The position numbers and the translations under genes are program-made. Of a stretch of 64,000 nucleotides of DNA, positions 26,642-36,200 are shown in pieces. The notes beneath the pieces are model-generated. The model searched no databases. It saw only the letters and a list, made by a program, of their open reading frames with translations, and was not told the DNA's origin. Numbering within the stretch: the first letter of the stretch is position 1; each line of letters starts with the position of its first letter. Origin of the DNA: Brachyspira sp949287565 (GTDB lineage: Bacteria; Spirochaetota; Brachyspiria; Brachyspirales; Brachyspiraceae); NCBI RefSeq assembly GCF_036997615.1, contig NZ_JAWLQA010000006.1. One strand, written 5' to 3'.

Positions 26642-29600
26642 TCAATCAATTTGAAATATATCATCCATTATTTCTTTTTGCCTAATTTTAGCATTATTTA
26701 TTTTTAATTGAACTTGTTCTATTTCTTGTTCATATTTTTCTAATTTTAAAACTATCTCTTTTTGTTGCTCAATTGCATCAATATAATTTATATCTAAATT
26801 TAGTATAAATTGTCTGTTGATACCTCCTGAACCTAGACCGCTTCTATATTGAGGCAGATTTAAAGTTTTTAGTAAATAAAATAAATATTTCATTTCTAAT
26901 AGTACTAAAGGTTTTACATAAAAAGTTGTATCTATTGGAGTAAAATTTTTGTTTGCAAAATTAATTTCCCCTGCTGATCCTTTCCTTCCAATAATGATAT
27001 TTGGAGCTTCTACTAAAAATTTATTATGATATCCAACTATTCCATTTGAACCATAAACAGGATATTCCCCTAAAATTCTCTTTTTTTCTGGTAATGATAT
27101 TCCATATTCCAAAGAAATTATTTCATTTAATTTTATTGATTTATTCTCATATTTTGAAAAATCAAATGATATTATTCTCTCATTTAACTCTTTAATTATT
27201 TTTTCTTGTTCCAAAATGATATTTTCCTGTTCTTCCATAAGAGATATTATTTCTTTCTGCTTTTCAATAGTAGGAAAAGGGAAACTTTTATTTTCTATAT
27301 CTTTTATATTTATTGATGGGTAATCACTTTTATTTATTTGGAAATTAGATATTTTAAAATGTCTTAAGATATAAAACAAATATTTATTTATAATTTCATC
27401 ATCTGATTTTAAACATGCTAAATGTGAAACAACATATGATTTATCAGGTAACATTGCTATATTATCAGTATCTATAGATTTACCACTTTTAGGAAATAAA
27501 ATAGTTCCTTTATCAAATAATTCTAATTTATATTTTTTTAATGCCAAATCATTAATTTTATCAGTTTTTAGAATATCAACATAAATATTATTAATATAGT
27601 TTAAAGAATTGGCTCTTATAAATGGGTATATTCCATTATTAAAATACAAATTTCCTTGAGGAGCTGATTGTCCAGAAGTAATTTTTAATTTCCACACTTT
27701 ATCTTTTAATTTAAAAAAAGTATATTTACTCTTTATTCTTTTTTTTTTAGTTAAACTTATACTATTTAAAAAATTATCAGCTTCAAAATTAAAACAATCC
27801 TTTAAATCTAAAATATATATATTTTTTTCTAATTCTTTAACCACATTAGGATAATTACCATAAAATGCCTGAATCATATAATAATTAGCTTTATTTATGT
27901 TATTATTATTTATATCGTTTTCATCTAACAAACTACCTAAATATGTACCTTCTTTATCTCTTTCTTCTGTTATTCCTTCGCTTCCTCTTCTATTGCTAAA
28001 ACTATATCCCAAAAATTTTTTCTCATCATCTTTTTCGCCTGTATCAATTATCAAAAGTTTTTTATTTTTACACATATTTATATAATTTTCTTTGCTTTCT
28101 AAACGAATATATTTTTCTCTTTTTTGTAAAAATAATACAACAGTATTTGTACCTGTAGCTTGAAATGCATTAGAACCTAATTTTACAATTCCTTTTAAAT
28201 AAAAATTTTCAAATATAATAGTTCTTGCCTTTTCATAAAGTCCATCATTTTGAAGTATTGAAACAGGAAGTATAATTGCAGCATATCCATTAGGTTTTAA
28301 TAATTGTTTCATACGTTCTATAAATATCACTTCTATTTCTTTGCTGCTGTCTGTTATATCTTTATACAAATCAAAAGCATTAGCAGAACTTCTATCCATT
28401 ATAGCTTTAAATCCGCTTACAGAATATGGAGGATTTGAAATGACTATATCAAACCTTTCATTTTCTTTATTTTTAGTATCTAATAATGTACCTCTGTAAT
28501 CATCATGATAAAAAGGGTAAATACCAGAAGTTTGCAAAATCTGGGCTTCTCCATCTCCATTAAAAAAACATGATAGTTTTGTTGTCTTTACAAGTCTGTA
28601 GTCATTTTCTATTCCATATATATTTTTTTCAGCCCAAATAAATTGATCAGGATCATCATTATACCTTTCTAAAATAGTTCTAACTGTTTTTAATATATCT
28701 AAATTTTCTTTTCCTATTTCTAAAAGAGATTTTTGAATTATATCCATAACTTCTGTTAAAAAGTGTCCGCTTCCGCATGCAAAATCTATAACTTTTGGAA
28801 TAAAATCTTTATTTCCAGAAAGTATTTTTTCTTTAATCATTTTATTTATAGGAATAGACTGAACAATAAATCTAGTTAATATACGGGGAGTAAAAAATTG
28901 TCCTACTTCCTGTTTAAAACCTGTATTTAAAAGATTTTCAAAAAAGTCCCCTAAAAACTGATGTTTTTCTGTATATCTAAATTGATATCCTTGTAATAAT
29001 TCAACAACTTCTTTAACTATACTTGTATTTCTTTTAAAATCTCTTTCATCAAATATATCAACAAATGAAAACTCCTGATTTTTATAAATCATAGCCTGCA
29101 TTAAAGATTCTCTTAATTCTTTCTCATTTTTTTGTTTGATATCATCAAGTTTTATATAAAAAATAATTTTATTTAAATAATCTTTCATTCCGCTTTGAAA
29201 TAACTGATTAAGTCTATCAATAAATATTTCATAATTATCTGTTGCTTCTCTCCATTGAAAAGATAATTCTTCATTTTCTTTTGTATTATCTTCATCGAAT
29301 ACTTTGCATACAAATAAATTAAATATTTTATTAAATGCATTTGGTTTATCTGAAACTACATTGTGTCTTAATATCTCTAAAAATTGATTATATATGTTTT
29401 TTCCGTCTTCAGGAGTTATTATTTTTAAATCTTTTTTTAATAATGCTTTTGCCTGTATACCATAAGGTAAAATATCTTTTTCAAATATACCATTAAATGA
29501 AAATTGTTTATTCCACCTATTATATATTTCTTCTACATTAGCAAGAGTTTTTAATTCTTCATCAATTTTTACTATTTCATTTTTATATTCTATTTCATCA

Positions 29601-30106
29601 TTATCATTTAATCTTGAAGTATATAAGCATAAATATTCAGCATTTCTGTCTTGATTATAATAGCTGAATAATTGTCCGCCTTTCTTATCCTTATCTAACA
29701 TATTCTTATATTCTTTATTAAATTCACTGCCCCAAGTTTTGCATTCTATCATTAAATATGAAACATTATCTTTTGAAACAAGTATATCTAGTTTTCCTTT
29801 CTCTTTTCTTCCCATTTCCCACTTTTTTTCAAGTGTTATGCTATCAGGGCTATATCCTTTTTCCAAAAGTCTATCAACACATTCTAAAACAACAAAATTC
29901 TCGCTGTTTTCAAAATTAGAAGTTGTTTCATCTCCTAGTTTGATATTTTTGTCAAAATTATTATCTATATAAAAAATTTTTTCCTTATCAAAATTTATAC
30001 TGATGGTATAGTTATTTTTATATTTTTTATTATATATTCCAAAATTAGTTTCTTTATAACCTAAAACTAATAATAACTTTTTTATATATTCAGAGCTTAC
30101 TTTCAA
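26642..30106 (-). CDS. Single-chain restriction-modification-specificity enzyme (type IIG-like)
   Basis: 1154 residues. N-terminal PD-(D/E)xK nuclease: D107 in GKLDILV and E121/K123 in MIECKTW. A helical linker leads to an N6-adenine methyltransferase with motif I DFACGSGH (441-448) and motif IV NPPY (558-561). From about residue 770 there are two target-recognition segments separated by a coiled-coil helix, as in HsdS subunits. All three activities are thus in one chain that cuts and methylates DNA. Translation starts at TTG 30106 with AGGA 9 nt upstream; there is no nearby ATG. Its placement between duplicated promoter sequences suggests insertion next to lepA. The recognition site cannot be predicted from sequence. 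Confidence 0.92.
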   Translation of the reverse strand: MKVSSEYIKKLLLVLGYKETNFGIYNKKYKNNYTISINFDKEKIFYIDNNFDKNIKLGDETTSNFENSENFVVLECVDRLLEKGYSPDSITLEKKWEMGRKEKGKLDILVSKDNVSYLMIECKTWGSEFNKEYKNMLDKDKKGGQLFSYYNQDRNAEYLCLYTSRLNDNDEIEYKNEIVKIDEELKTLANVEEIYNRWNKQFSFNGIFEKDILPYGIQAKALLKKDLKIITPEDGKNIYNQFLEILRHNVVSDKPNAFNKIFNLFVCKVFDEDNTKENEELSFQWREATDNYEIFIDRLNQLFQSGMKDYLNKIIFYIKLDDIKQKNEKELRESLMQAMIYKNQEFSFVDIFDERDFKRNTSIVKEVVELLQGYQFRYTEKHQFLGDFFENLLNTGFKQEVGQFFTPRILTRFIVQSIPINKMIKEKILSGNKDFIPKVIDFACGSGHFLTEVMDIIQKSLLEIGKENLDILKTVRTILERYNDDPDQFIWAEKNIYGIENDYRLVKTTKLSCFFNGDGEAQILQTSGIYPFYHDDYRGTLLDTKNKENERFDIVISNPPYSVSGFKAIMDRSSANAFDLYKDITDSSKEIEVIFIERMKQLLKPNGYAAIILPVSILQNDGLYEKARTIIFENFYLKGIVKLGSNAFQATGTNTVVLFLQKREKYIRLESKENYINMCKNKKLLIIDTGEKDDEKKFLGYSFSNRRGSEGITEERDKEGTYLGSLLDENDINNNNINKANYYMIQAFYGNYPNVVKELEKNIYILDLKDCFNFEADNFLNSISLTKKKRIKSKYTFFKLKDKVWKLKITSGQSAPQGNLYFNNGIYPFIRANSLNYINNIYVDILKTDKINDLALKKYKLELFDKGTILFPKSGKSIDTDNIAMLPDKSYVVSHLACLKSDDEIINKYLFYILRHFKISNFQINKSDYPSINIKDIENKSFPFPTIEKQKEIISLMEEQENIILEQEKIIKELNERIISFDFSKYENKSIKLNEIISLEYGISLPEKKRILGEYPVYGSNGIVGYHNKFLVEAPNIIIGRKGSAGEINFANKNFTPIDTTFYVKPLVLLEMKYLFYLLKTLNLPQYRSGLGSGGINRQFILNLDINYIDAIEQQKEIVLKLEKYEQEIEQVQLKINNAKIRQKEIMDDIFQID

Positions 30107-30141
30107 TTTTATATCCTAATATTGATAATACAACATTATGC

Positions 30142-30170
30142 ATTATAATATAGTGAGTATGTTTTTGCAA
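30142..30170 (-). promoter_or_regulatory. Promoter of the restriction-modification gene
   Basis: Minus strand TTGCAA, 17-nt spacer, TATAAT, leader about 30 nt. 32 of 33 bases of the surrounding sequence match the lepA promoter. Confidence 0.8.
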
Positions 30171-30279
30171 ATATTTTTATGTATATTTTTTTACAATTCT
30201 ATATAAAAAAATATTGACTTTTTTTCTATAAAATATTATTGTATAATTACAACATTTAATACTTAATATATTTTTTCAA

Positions 30280-31056
30280 ATGAAAAACATTATTATTTTT
30301 ATATTATTAATCTTTATTACAGCCTGTAATAATTCTTCTAATACAAATATATCTGAAAATACTAATGAAACAGCTAGTGCCACAAATAATATTTACTACA
30401 ATAAAACATTAAAAGTAGGAATATATCTTTATGATTATCCTATGCTGTATGTGAGCAATGATAATATAAATGGATTTGACTATGATATAATAAATTCAAT
30501 AGCTAAAGAAGAAAATTTAAAATTAGAATTTGTACCTATTCAATTTTCAGAATTAATATCAGCATTGCAGACAAATTATATAGACATAATTATTGCTGGT
30601 ATGAGTGTAACTGAAGAAAGAAAACAGCTTGTAAATTTTTCTGATAAGTATTGCAGCTCAGGACAAGGCATTATACTAAATAAAGAAAATGATGAAATAA
30701 AAGTTAATAATGATTTAATAGGAAAAACAGTAGGAGTTATAAAAGGTACTATATCTGATACTATTATATCCAAAGTAGACGGAGTTAATGTGCAAAGATT
30801 TGCTGTTGCAAGCAGTGCTTTACTTTCATTAAAAGTAAATAAAATAGATGCTGTTATGCTCGATACAATTACATGCGAAGACTATGTAAAATTTGATGAT
30901 ACTATAAAATTGGCTGAAAATATATCATTTCAGTTACTGGATTATGCAATAGCTGTTAGAAAAGATGATGATGTTTTACTTCAAACAATTAATAGAGGAC
31001 TTCATACTATAATGTCTAATGGAGTATACCAAAAATTAGTAGATAAGCATTTATAA
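30280..31056 (+). CDS. Solute-binding lipoprotein, family 3 (amino-acid type)
   Basis: 258 residues. Lipoprotein signal with lipobox ITAC (Cys16), then an Asn/Thr/Ser linker and a bilobed domain with NGFDYDIINSIAKEE, DIIIAGMSVTEERKQ and GKTVGVIKGT, the signature of family 3 periplasmic binding proteins. No permease or ATPase gene is next to it. It may feed a distant ABC transporter or act as a sensor. No good ribosome site precedes the ATG. A close paralogue follows 102 nt downstream. Confidence 0.88.
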   Translation: MKNIIIFILLIFITACNNSSNTNISENTNETASATNNIYYNKTLKVGIYLYDYPMLYVSNDNINGFDYDIINSIAKEENLKLEFVPIQFSELISALQTNYIDIIIAGMSVTEERKQLVNFSDKYCSSGQGIILNKENDEIKVNNDLIGKTVGVIKGTISDTIISKVDGVNVQRFAVASSALLSLKVNKIDAVMLDTITCEDYVKFDDTIKLAENISFQLLDYAIAVRKDDDVLLQTINRGLHTIMSNGVYQKLVDKHL

Positions 31057-31158
31057 TTATATCCTTTAATAATAAACTGCTTGACTTTTTTATACATCCA
31101 TATTAATTTATATATAGGAATCTTATAATAAACAATATTAGATTTTTAGGAAATAAAA

Positions 31159-31932
31159 ATGAAAAAAATCATATTAATTATATCAATGATTTTATCATTA
31201 TTAATATCATGTAAAGACTCTTCTGAAAACAAAAATATATCTGTTCAGCAAAATATATCTACAAATCAGCCTATAAATGTAGGGATATATGTTTATGATT
31301 ATCCATTCGTTTATTTATCAAATGGTAATATAGGCGGATTTGATTACGATTTAATGAATGAAATATCAAAAATATCCGGCTCAAATATTAATTTTATTCC
31401 TATGCGTTTTGAAGAACTTATACCAGCTTTAGAATCTAAAAAAATAGATATCATCGTAGCAGGAATGACTGTAACCGAAGAAAGAAAAGAGTATCTTAAT
31501 TTTTCTGATAAATATTATACATCAAGTCAGGCTGTTTTAGTAAGAATGGATGATGAATCAATACAAACAGAAGGAGATTTGATAGGTAAAAAAGTAGGAG
31601 TAATAAGAGATACAGTTGCTGATACTATGATTTCTTCAAAAGAAGGAATAGATATAGAAAGATTTGATACAGGAAGCAGTATAATACTTTCATTAAAAGT
31701 AGGAAATGTAGATGCTGCTATATTTGATAGAGCAACTTGCGAGCATTATATTTCATATGATAAAAGTATAAAACTTGCAGAAAATATAAAATATCCTGAA
31801 GAAGATTATGCAATAGCTTTTAGAAAAGATGAGGATATATTATTAAATGAAGTAAATAAAGCTCTATCACAAATAATGACTAATGGATCGTACAACAAAT
31901 TAATAGAAAAGCATTTAGGCACTAATCAATAA
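31159..31932 (+). CDS. Solute-binding lipoprotein, family 3, tandem paralogue
   Basis: 257 residues. Lipobox LLISC, then the same domain plan as the upstream gene (GGFDYDLMNEISK, DIIVAGMTVTEERKE, GKKVGVIRDT). The two are clearly related over their length, so this is a tandem duplication that has diverged. AGGAAA ribosome site. Lining residues differ between copies, suggesting different ligands. Again there is no membrane component nearby. Confidence 0.88.
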   Translation: MKKIILIISMILSLLISCKDSSENKNISVQQNISTNQPINVGIYVYDYPFVYLSNGNIGGFDYDLMNEISKISGSNINFIPMRFEELIPALESKKIDIIVAGMTVTEERKEYLNFSDKYYTSSQAVLVRMDDESIQTEGDLIGKKVGVIRDTVADTMISSKEGIDIERFDTGSSIILSLKVGNVDAAIFDRATCEHYISYDKSIKLAENIKYPEEDYAIAFRKDEDILLNEVNKALSQIMTNGSYNKLIEKHLGTNQ

Positions 31933-32039
31933 TATTCACTCAAATTGTAAAATTTTTTTAAAAATTAAATTTGAATAATGAAAAACAATTATTATATTTA
32001 TAATATAAAAGCAATAAAATGTGAATGGGGGGATTGATT

Positions 32040-32468
32040 ATGAAACCTAATTTAATATTAATGAGTCATGGCAATTTAGCATCCACACTTATTGAATCTG
32101 CCAAAATGATCTTGGGCGATTTACCAAAAGATGATTATGATGTAATACATCTGCATACAGATAACACTTTCGCCCAAATAGAAAATCAACTAAAAATATT
32201 ATTAGATAAATTTGGAAATAATCAAATCTTAATAATGACAGATCTATATGGCGGAACTCCTTTTAATATAGCGAGTAAATTTTATAGAAAAAATGATAAT
32301 ATCTGTTTAATAAGCGGAATGAATCTGGATATGGTTATAGAATATTTCTCTTCGGACCTTCATCATAATATAAGTAAATTTATAGATGAAATTATCAGCG
32401 TTTCAAAAGATTCTATAGCATTATACACAAAAAATGAATCTGAAATATATGCTGACATAGATATATAA
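32040..32468 (+). CDS. PTS EIIA component, mannose/fructose family, orphan
   Basis: 142 residues from the ATG at 32040. An ATG at 32025 would swallow the GGGGGGA ribosome site, so it was rejected. LMSHGNLA places the phosphorylatable His near the N-terminus, and MTDLYGGTPFN is the second EIIA-Man signature. The protein receives phosphate from HPr. No EIIB, EIIC or EIID genes are adjacent, so a regulatory role or service to a distant permease is likely. Next gene is mgtC. Confidence 0.88.
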   Translation: MKPNLILMSHGNLASTLIESAKMILGDLPKDDYDVIHLHTDNTFAQIENQLKILLDKFGNNQILIMTDLYGGTPFNIASKFYRKNDNICLISGMNLDMVIEYFSSDLHHNISKFIDEIISVSKDSIALYTKNESEIYADIDI

Positions 32469-32533
32469 AACTGTAATTATTAATATTTTTTTTCGATAAT
32501 ACTAATGTTTATTAAATATTTGGATATTATTTT

Positions 32534-33313
32534 ATGTTTATAGAATATATTAAACATATATTAGGCGACTTTAGTATTTTAGAAATAACAACAAGAATAT
32601 TAGTTGCATATATTATGGGTATATTTATAGGTTGGGAAAGAGAACAGCATAAAAAACCTATAGGAAGCAGAACTACAAGTATTGTTTGTATGGGAGCAGC
32701 TCTTTTATCTTGCTATGAAGATGTATTTGCCCGTACTGTGATATTAGAAAATGCTGAACTTATCAAATCAGGGGCAGAGGCTTTAAGCAAAGTGCCGGAT
32801 TATAATAGGATATCTGCACAAATAGTTTCCGGAATTGGTTTCTTAGGTGCTGGAATGATCATACAAAATAGAGGAAAACTGCATGGAATAACTACTGCCG
32901 CTATAGTTTGGGTTACTGCATGTATAGGTATAGTCATAGGTTCCGGACAATGGGTACTATCTACTATAGGATGTATATGTATATTTTTAAGTACTTCTAT
33001 TTATAGATTTTTTATACCATATTATATATCAAATAAGAAAAGATCTATAGTATACTTAATAGAACATTCTTCAAAAATAGATTTTGAAACTGAATTAGGA
33101 GAATATGGAATAAGATTTATTAATTTAGAGATAGTAGGATGGAAAGAAAATAAAGAAAATAATAAAACTCCTAATATCATAAGCAAAATAAGGATATTTG
33201 TACCTAAATTAGATTATAAGAATATAGAAAATATTTTTAAAAGTTTAAATGTAAAGCCTTTAAAAATGATGCGTAATATGAGAGAAAAAATTGATTTTGA
33301 TAGTATTGAATAA
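32534..33313 (+). CDS. MgtC/SapB-family membrane protein
   Basis: 259 residues. ILVAYIMGIFIGWEREQHKKPIG followed by GSRTTSIVCMGAALLS, and GIGFLGAGMIIQNRGKLHG with the TAAIVWVTACIGIVIGSG helix, are hallmark MgtC sequences (four to five membrane helices). The C-terminal 90 residues form a cytoplasmic ACT-like domain. MgtC proteins relate to growth in low Mg2+ and to virulence in intracellular pathogens, acting on F-type ATP synthase in Salmonella. This organism shows a V-type enzyme, so the partner may differ. Confidence 0.9.
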   Translation: MFIEYIKHILGDFSILEITTRILVAYIMGIFIGWEREQHKKPIGSRTTSIVCMGAALLSCYEDVFARTVILENAELIKSGAEALSKVPDYNRISAQIVSGIGFLGAGMIIQNRGKLHGITTAAIVWVTACIGIVIGSGQWVLSTIGCICIFLSTSIYRFFIPYYISNKKRSIVYLIEHSSKIDFETELGEYGIRFINLEIVGWKENKENNKTPNIISKIRIFVPKLDYKNIENIFKSLNVKPLKMMRNMREKIDFDSIE

Positions 33314-33322
33314 ATAATTATT

Positions 33323-34174
33323 ATGAATATAAGTGTATATATAGAAAATCTAAAAATAGATGATTATCATGTAAAAGAAAAAGAAATAAAAATATCGCCT
33401 ATAACTATATTTTCAAAGAAAGATATTAATATAGCAAATTTAATTTGGTATATTAATAATTTCCATTTCTTTGATTTCTATAAAATAAATGATTATGAAT
33501 TATTATCCATAAGTAAAATAATAAGTGCAATAATGGAAAATTATAAATATAATGGAAGTATTGATAATGATATGATATTAGAATGCATCGATTTTCTAAA
33601 TAGCATATTAGAGTTTTCAAAGAAAGAAATAGTTTCTAAAATATTTAAAGAACATAGCAATACCAATATAGATAAACTTTATTTAAAATTAAATTCTAAT
33701 GCTGAAATAAATATTAATTCATTCTTTGAGTCTGACAATATAATAAATATTATTTTCACATATAATAAAAAAAGTTTTTCATCAAAAGTTTTTTTCAGCA
33801 GAAAGATTGATATTTTTTTCATAGTTCTTGAAAACATATTTAAAATATTGATTAATAACAATATATTAAATACTTTATATATATACGATTTCACGAATAT
33901 TGATTTGGCAAATGCTGATAAAAAAAATATGCCTGAAATGGATTTTATATTTAAATTAAATGAGATATCCCAAAAAGAAAATATTCAAAGTATAAATAAT
34001 AAATTGGACTTAATAAAAATATTTATGAAGTATTATAATCATAATATTATGATAGAATATTTTGAAGACAAAGAACTATCAAATATAATTTCAAACAATA
34101 TTAATAGAAGAAATTTTTTATTAGTATCTGATAATATAGAAGATTTAAATAGTTTAATCATTGAAAAAATATAA
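33323..34174 (+). CDS. Unknown protein, possible P-loop-less ATPase relative
   Basis: 283 residues, rich in Ile, Asn and Lys. The N-terminus (MNISVYIENLKI, then IKISPITIFSKKDINIANLI) is laid out like the first strands and P-loop of RecF/OLD-type ABC ATPases, where one expects GxNGxGKSN. Here the loop reads SKKDINIAN, so nucleotide binding is unlikely. Starts 9 nt after mgtC without an obvious ribosome site, suggesting coupled translation. Function unknown; the ATPase likeness is an impression from pattern only. Confidence 0.6.
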   Translation: MNISVYIENLKIDDYHVKEKEIKISPITIFSKKDINIANLIWYINNFHFFDFYKINDYELLSISKIISAIMENYKYNGSIDNDMILECIDFLNSILEFSKKEIVSKIFKEHSNTNIDKLYLKLNSNAEININSFFESDNIINIIFTYNKKSFSSKVFFSRKIDIFFIVLENIFKILINNNILNTLYIYDFTNIDLANADKKNMPEMDFIFKLNEISQKENIQSINNKLDLIKIFMKYYNHNIMIEYFEDKELSNIISNNINRRNFLLVSDNIEDLNSLIIEKI

Positions 34175-34236
34175 CTATAATAGTATTTATTATAGTGAAA
34201 GTTTAAATAGCAAAAATTATTTTATTATTTTTATTA

Positions 34237-34426
34237 TTTGTGGGGACTAGCCCCCACCCCCCCAGTTCTTTTATTGGTATAAGGCGAAGCCCGCCTACGG
34301 CGAGAACCAAAAAACTGCATTTTTAACCCATATTTTAGGTATTACTACACATTTAATACATATTGTAGTAATATAAGGTTGCAGCACTTGCGTTTTTTGC
34401 AACTTTTTTGTGCGTCAAAAAAGTTG
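34237..34426. other. GC-rich island with strong hairpins
   Basis: Within an AT-rich gap: GGGG-ACTAG-CCCC hairpin followed by a C7 run (34242-34263), a GC-rich patch around 34283-34306 (GGCGAAGCCCGCCTACGGCG), and a perfect 11-bp stem CAACTTTTTTG / CAAAAAAGTTG with loop TGCGT (34400-34426). Similar fragments occur near 45990, 63175 and 63860. No gene is seen. Confidence 0.5.
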
Positions 34427-34536
34427 ATAATACATTTACAAAAATATCAAAATTGACAAAATATATTTGTTTGGGTATATACTAATAAATCTAGGTTCAG
34501 AATTGAATATATTTTATTCTTAAAAAAATATTAAGA

Positions 34537-34735
34537 ATCCCGCCCTTTTATCCTTTATACTTAATTTAAAATTAAGGCTTAAATTTCATTATTGCCTAAC
34601 CAGAAAAAGCACACCCACCCAAGCGTTATTTAAATTTAAAATTTATTTAACGCACGTAGAACAGAGTTTTATTTATTGATATTATGTAGGATTTTAATGC
34701 ACTTTATTCTATAGCTTTGTACAGCGTGCGTATAG
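34537..34735. repeat. Modular GC-block repeat, half unit
   Basis: C' TCCCGCCCTTTTAT (about 34538), B' CACCCACCCAAG (about 34611) and an A pair ACGCACG / CGTGCGT (34648-34733). It ends about 50 nt upstream of the next gene. Left B and C blocks are absent. Confidence 0.65.
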
Positions 34736-34783
34736 AAAATACTATACAGCCTTGTTTAAATAAATTCTAAATATGCTATAATA

Positions 34784-35692
34784 ATGATAAAACAATATGA
34801 AAGAGAGTATAAAAATATTATGCAATTTAAATTAAATAAAGAATATGATAATGATGAAATAGTATATGAAACAATGCTTAAAATGGGATTTTACTATAAT
34901 GACAATGATTATATCTATTATTCTAAGTATAATATAGGGAACGGTTATAATTCTTATTTAAGTTATGCTGTAGATGAAAATAGAATAGCTAGATTTGATT
35001 CTAGAGGATTATGCTTACAAATTTTATCAGAATGTTTAGTTGAAAACAATATAATGAAATTAAGCAATACAGAACCTTCAACTTTAATTGATATACACTA
35101 TATCGATGGTATCAAAGTCAGCTTTTCAGAATTGAATAATATTGAACAGAAAATGATAATTACTTTTATAGAAGAATTTGATAGAATTTATACAAGCATT
35201 GAAAAAAATAGTTCAAGCAATTTAGTTCAGGCAGATACTAATACTACAGAAAAAACTATTGGAGAATCATCAGTAAATACTGACAATATTACTTATGAAA
35301 ATTATTTGAAAATCGCTTTGAATATTAAAGAAATAAAAGAGATGTTTATTAACAAAATAAATATATCCAAAAACGAAGAATTAAAATCATTTGAAGAAGT
35401 TTCTAATACATTTAAAGAAGAATATATAAAATTAGAGGCTCAGAACCAAGTAAAACAAATAAATGCTTTCTTTGATAAAACTATTGATGATATAGAAAAC
35501 ACTAAAGATATAAAAGATTATATTAACAAATACAATAAAATCATTATAAAGATAAATGAGGACTTAAACAATATAGTAAAAAAGACAGTGAAAATATCTA
35601 CTTTAGTTTATGTAATAGATAATATAACAGAAGATGATATGTATGAAAAGAGAGATTATATAAGCCAATTTGATATAAAGTTTTTAGATTAA
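34784..35692 (+). CDS. Unknown protein with C-terminal coiled coil
   Basis: 302 residues, no signal or membrane segment. The N-terminal 130 residues look like a small alpha/beta domain. A Ser/Thr/Asn-rich linker (about 143-165) leads to a helical C-terminal half with Lys/Glu-rich coiled coils. No recognised domain. The start lacks a clear ribosome site. Flanked by a repeat unit upstream and a strong bidirectional terminator downstream, so it is an isolated transcription unit. Confidence 0.65.
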   Translation: MIKQYEREYKNIMQFKLNKEYDNDEIVYETMLKMGFYYNDNDYIYYSKYNIGNGYNSYLSYAVDENRIARFDSRGLCLQILSECLVENNIMKLSNTEPSTLIDIHYIDGIKVSFSELNNIEQKMIITFIEEFDRIYTSIEKNSSSNLVQADTNTTEKTIGESSVNTDNITYENYLKIALNIKEIKEMFINKINISKNEELKSFEEVSNTFKEEYIKLEAQNQVKQINAFFDKTIDDIENTKDIKDYINKYNKIIIKINEDLNNIVKKTVKISTLVYVIDNITEDDMYEKRDYISQFDIKFLD

Positions 35693-35724
35693 ATTATGTG
35701 AATTTAAAATAATGCAAAATAAAA

Positions 35725-35751
35725 GGCTTGACTAATATAATTAATCAAGCC
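35725..35751. terminator. Bidirectional terminator between convergent genes
   Basis: 12-bp stem GGCTTGATTAAT / ATTAGTCAAGCC (minus strand, one G-U pair) with 3-nt loop, A/T-rich tails on both sides. It serves the unknown gene on the plus strand and the lipoprotein gene on the minus strand. Confidence 0.85.
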
Positions 35752-35774
35752 CTAAATAAAAACACGATTGATTA

Positions 35775-36200
35775 TTACTGTTTAGTTAAAGTGCCGTTGA
35801 TCTTTTCAGTTGAACTTCCGCCTGGGTAAGTAGTTGTATTTTCACCTTTAACACTAGCAGAAGTATCAGAAGTAAATTCTATATCCATAGTACCTTTTAC
35901 TGTAACTCCAGTGTTAGGATTAAAAGTATAATTTGCTGTATATGAAGTATCAGAATTTTTAGTTATACTTGAAGCAGGCATATCAAAACCCACAGTTTGA
36001 TTTTGTGCTGAACCGTCTGCATTTATAACAATTGTTTGATCAGTTAAATCTCCGCCTCCTATCCAAGTACCTGCATATTTGCTGTCTATACCTGTAGGCT
36101 TTGTTTCTCCTGAACCTGTTTTATCTGCATTTGAACAGCTTACAGATAAAACACCTACTAAAAATAAAGTAAATAAAATTGAAAATAGTCTTTTGTTCAT
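35775..36200 (-). CDS. Small lipoprotein of unknown function
   Basis: 141 residues from the ATG at 36200, which has AAGGAG 8 nt upstream; an in-frame extension to 36263 has no such site. Type II signal with lipobox SVSC, then a Gly/Thr/Asp-rich beta domain (WIGGGDLTDQTIVINADGS) resembling small lipocalin-like or calycin barrels common among spirochaete lipoproteins. It would be anchored in the inner or outer membrane. A 7-bp tandem repeat lies 285 bases upstream in its 5' region. Confidence 0.82.
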   Translation of the reverse strand: MNKRLFSILFTLFLVGVLSVSCSNADKTGSGETKPTGIDSKYAGTWIGGGDLTDQTIVINADGSAQNQTVGFDMPASSITKNSDTSYTANYTFNPNTGVTVKGTMDIEFTSDTSASVKGENTTTYPGGSSTEKINGTLTKQ

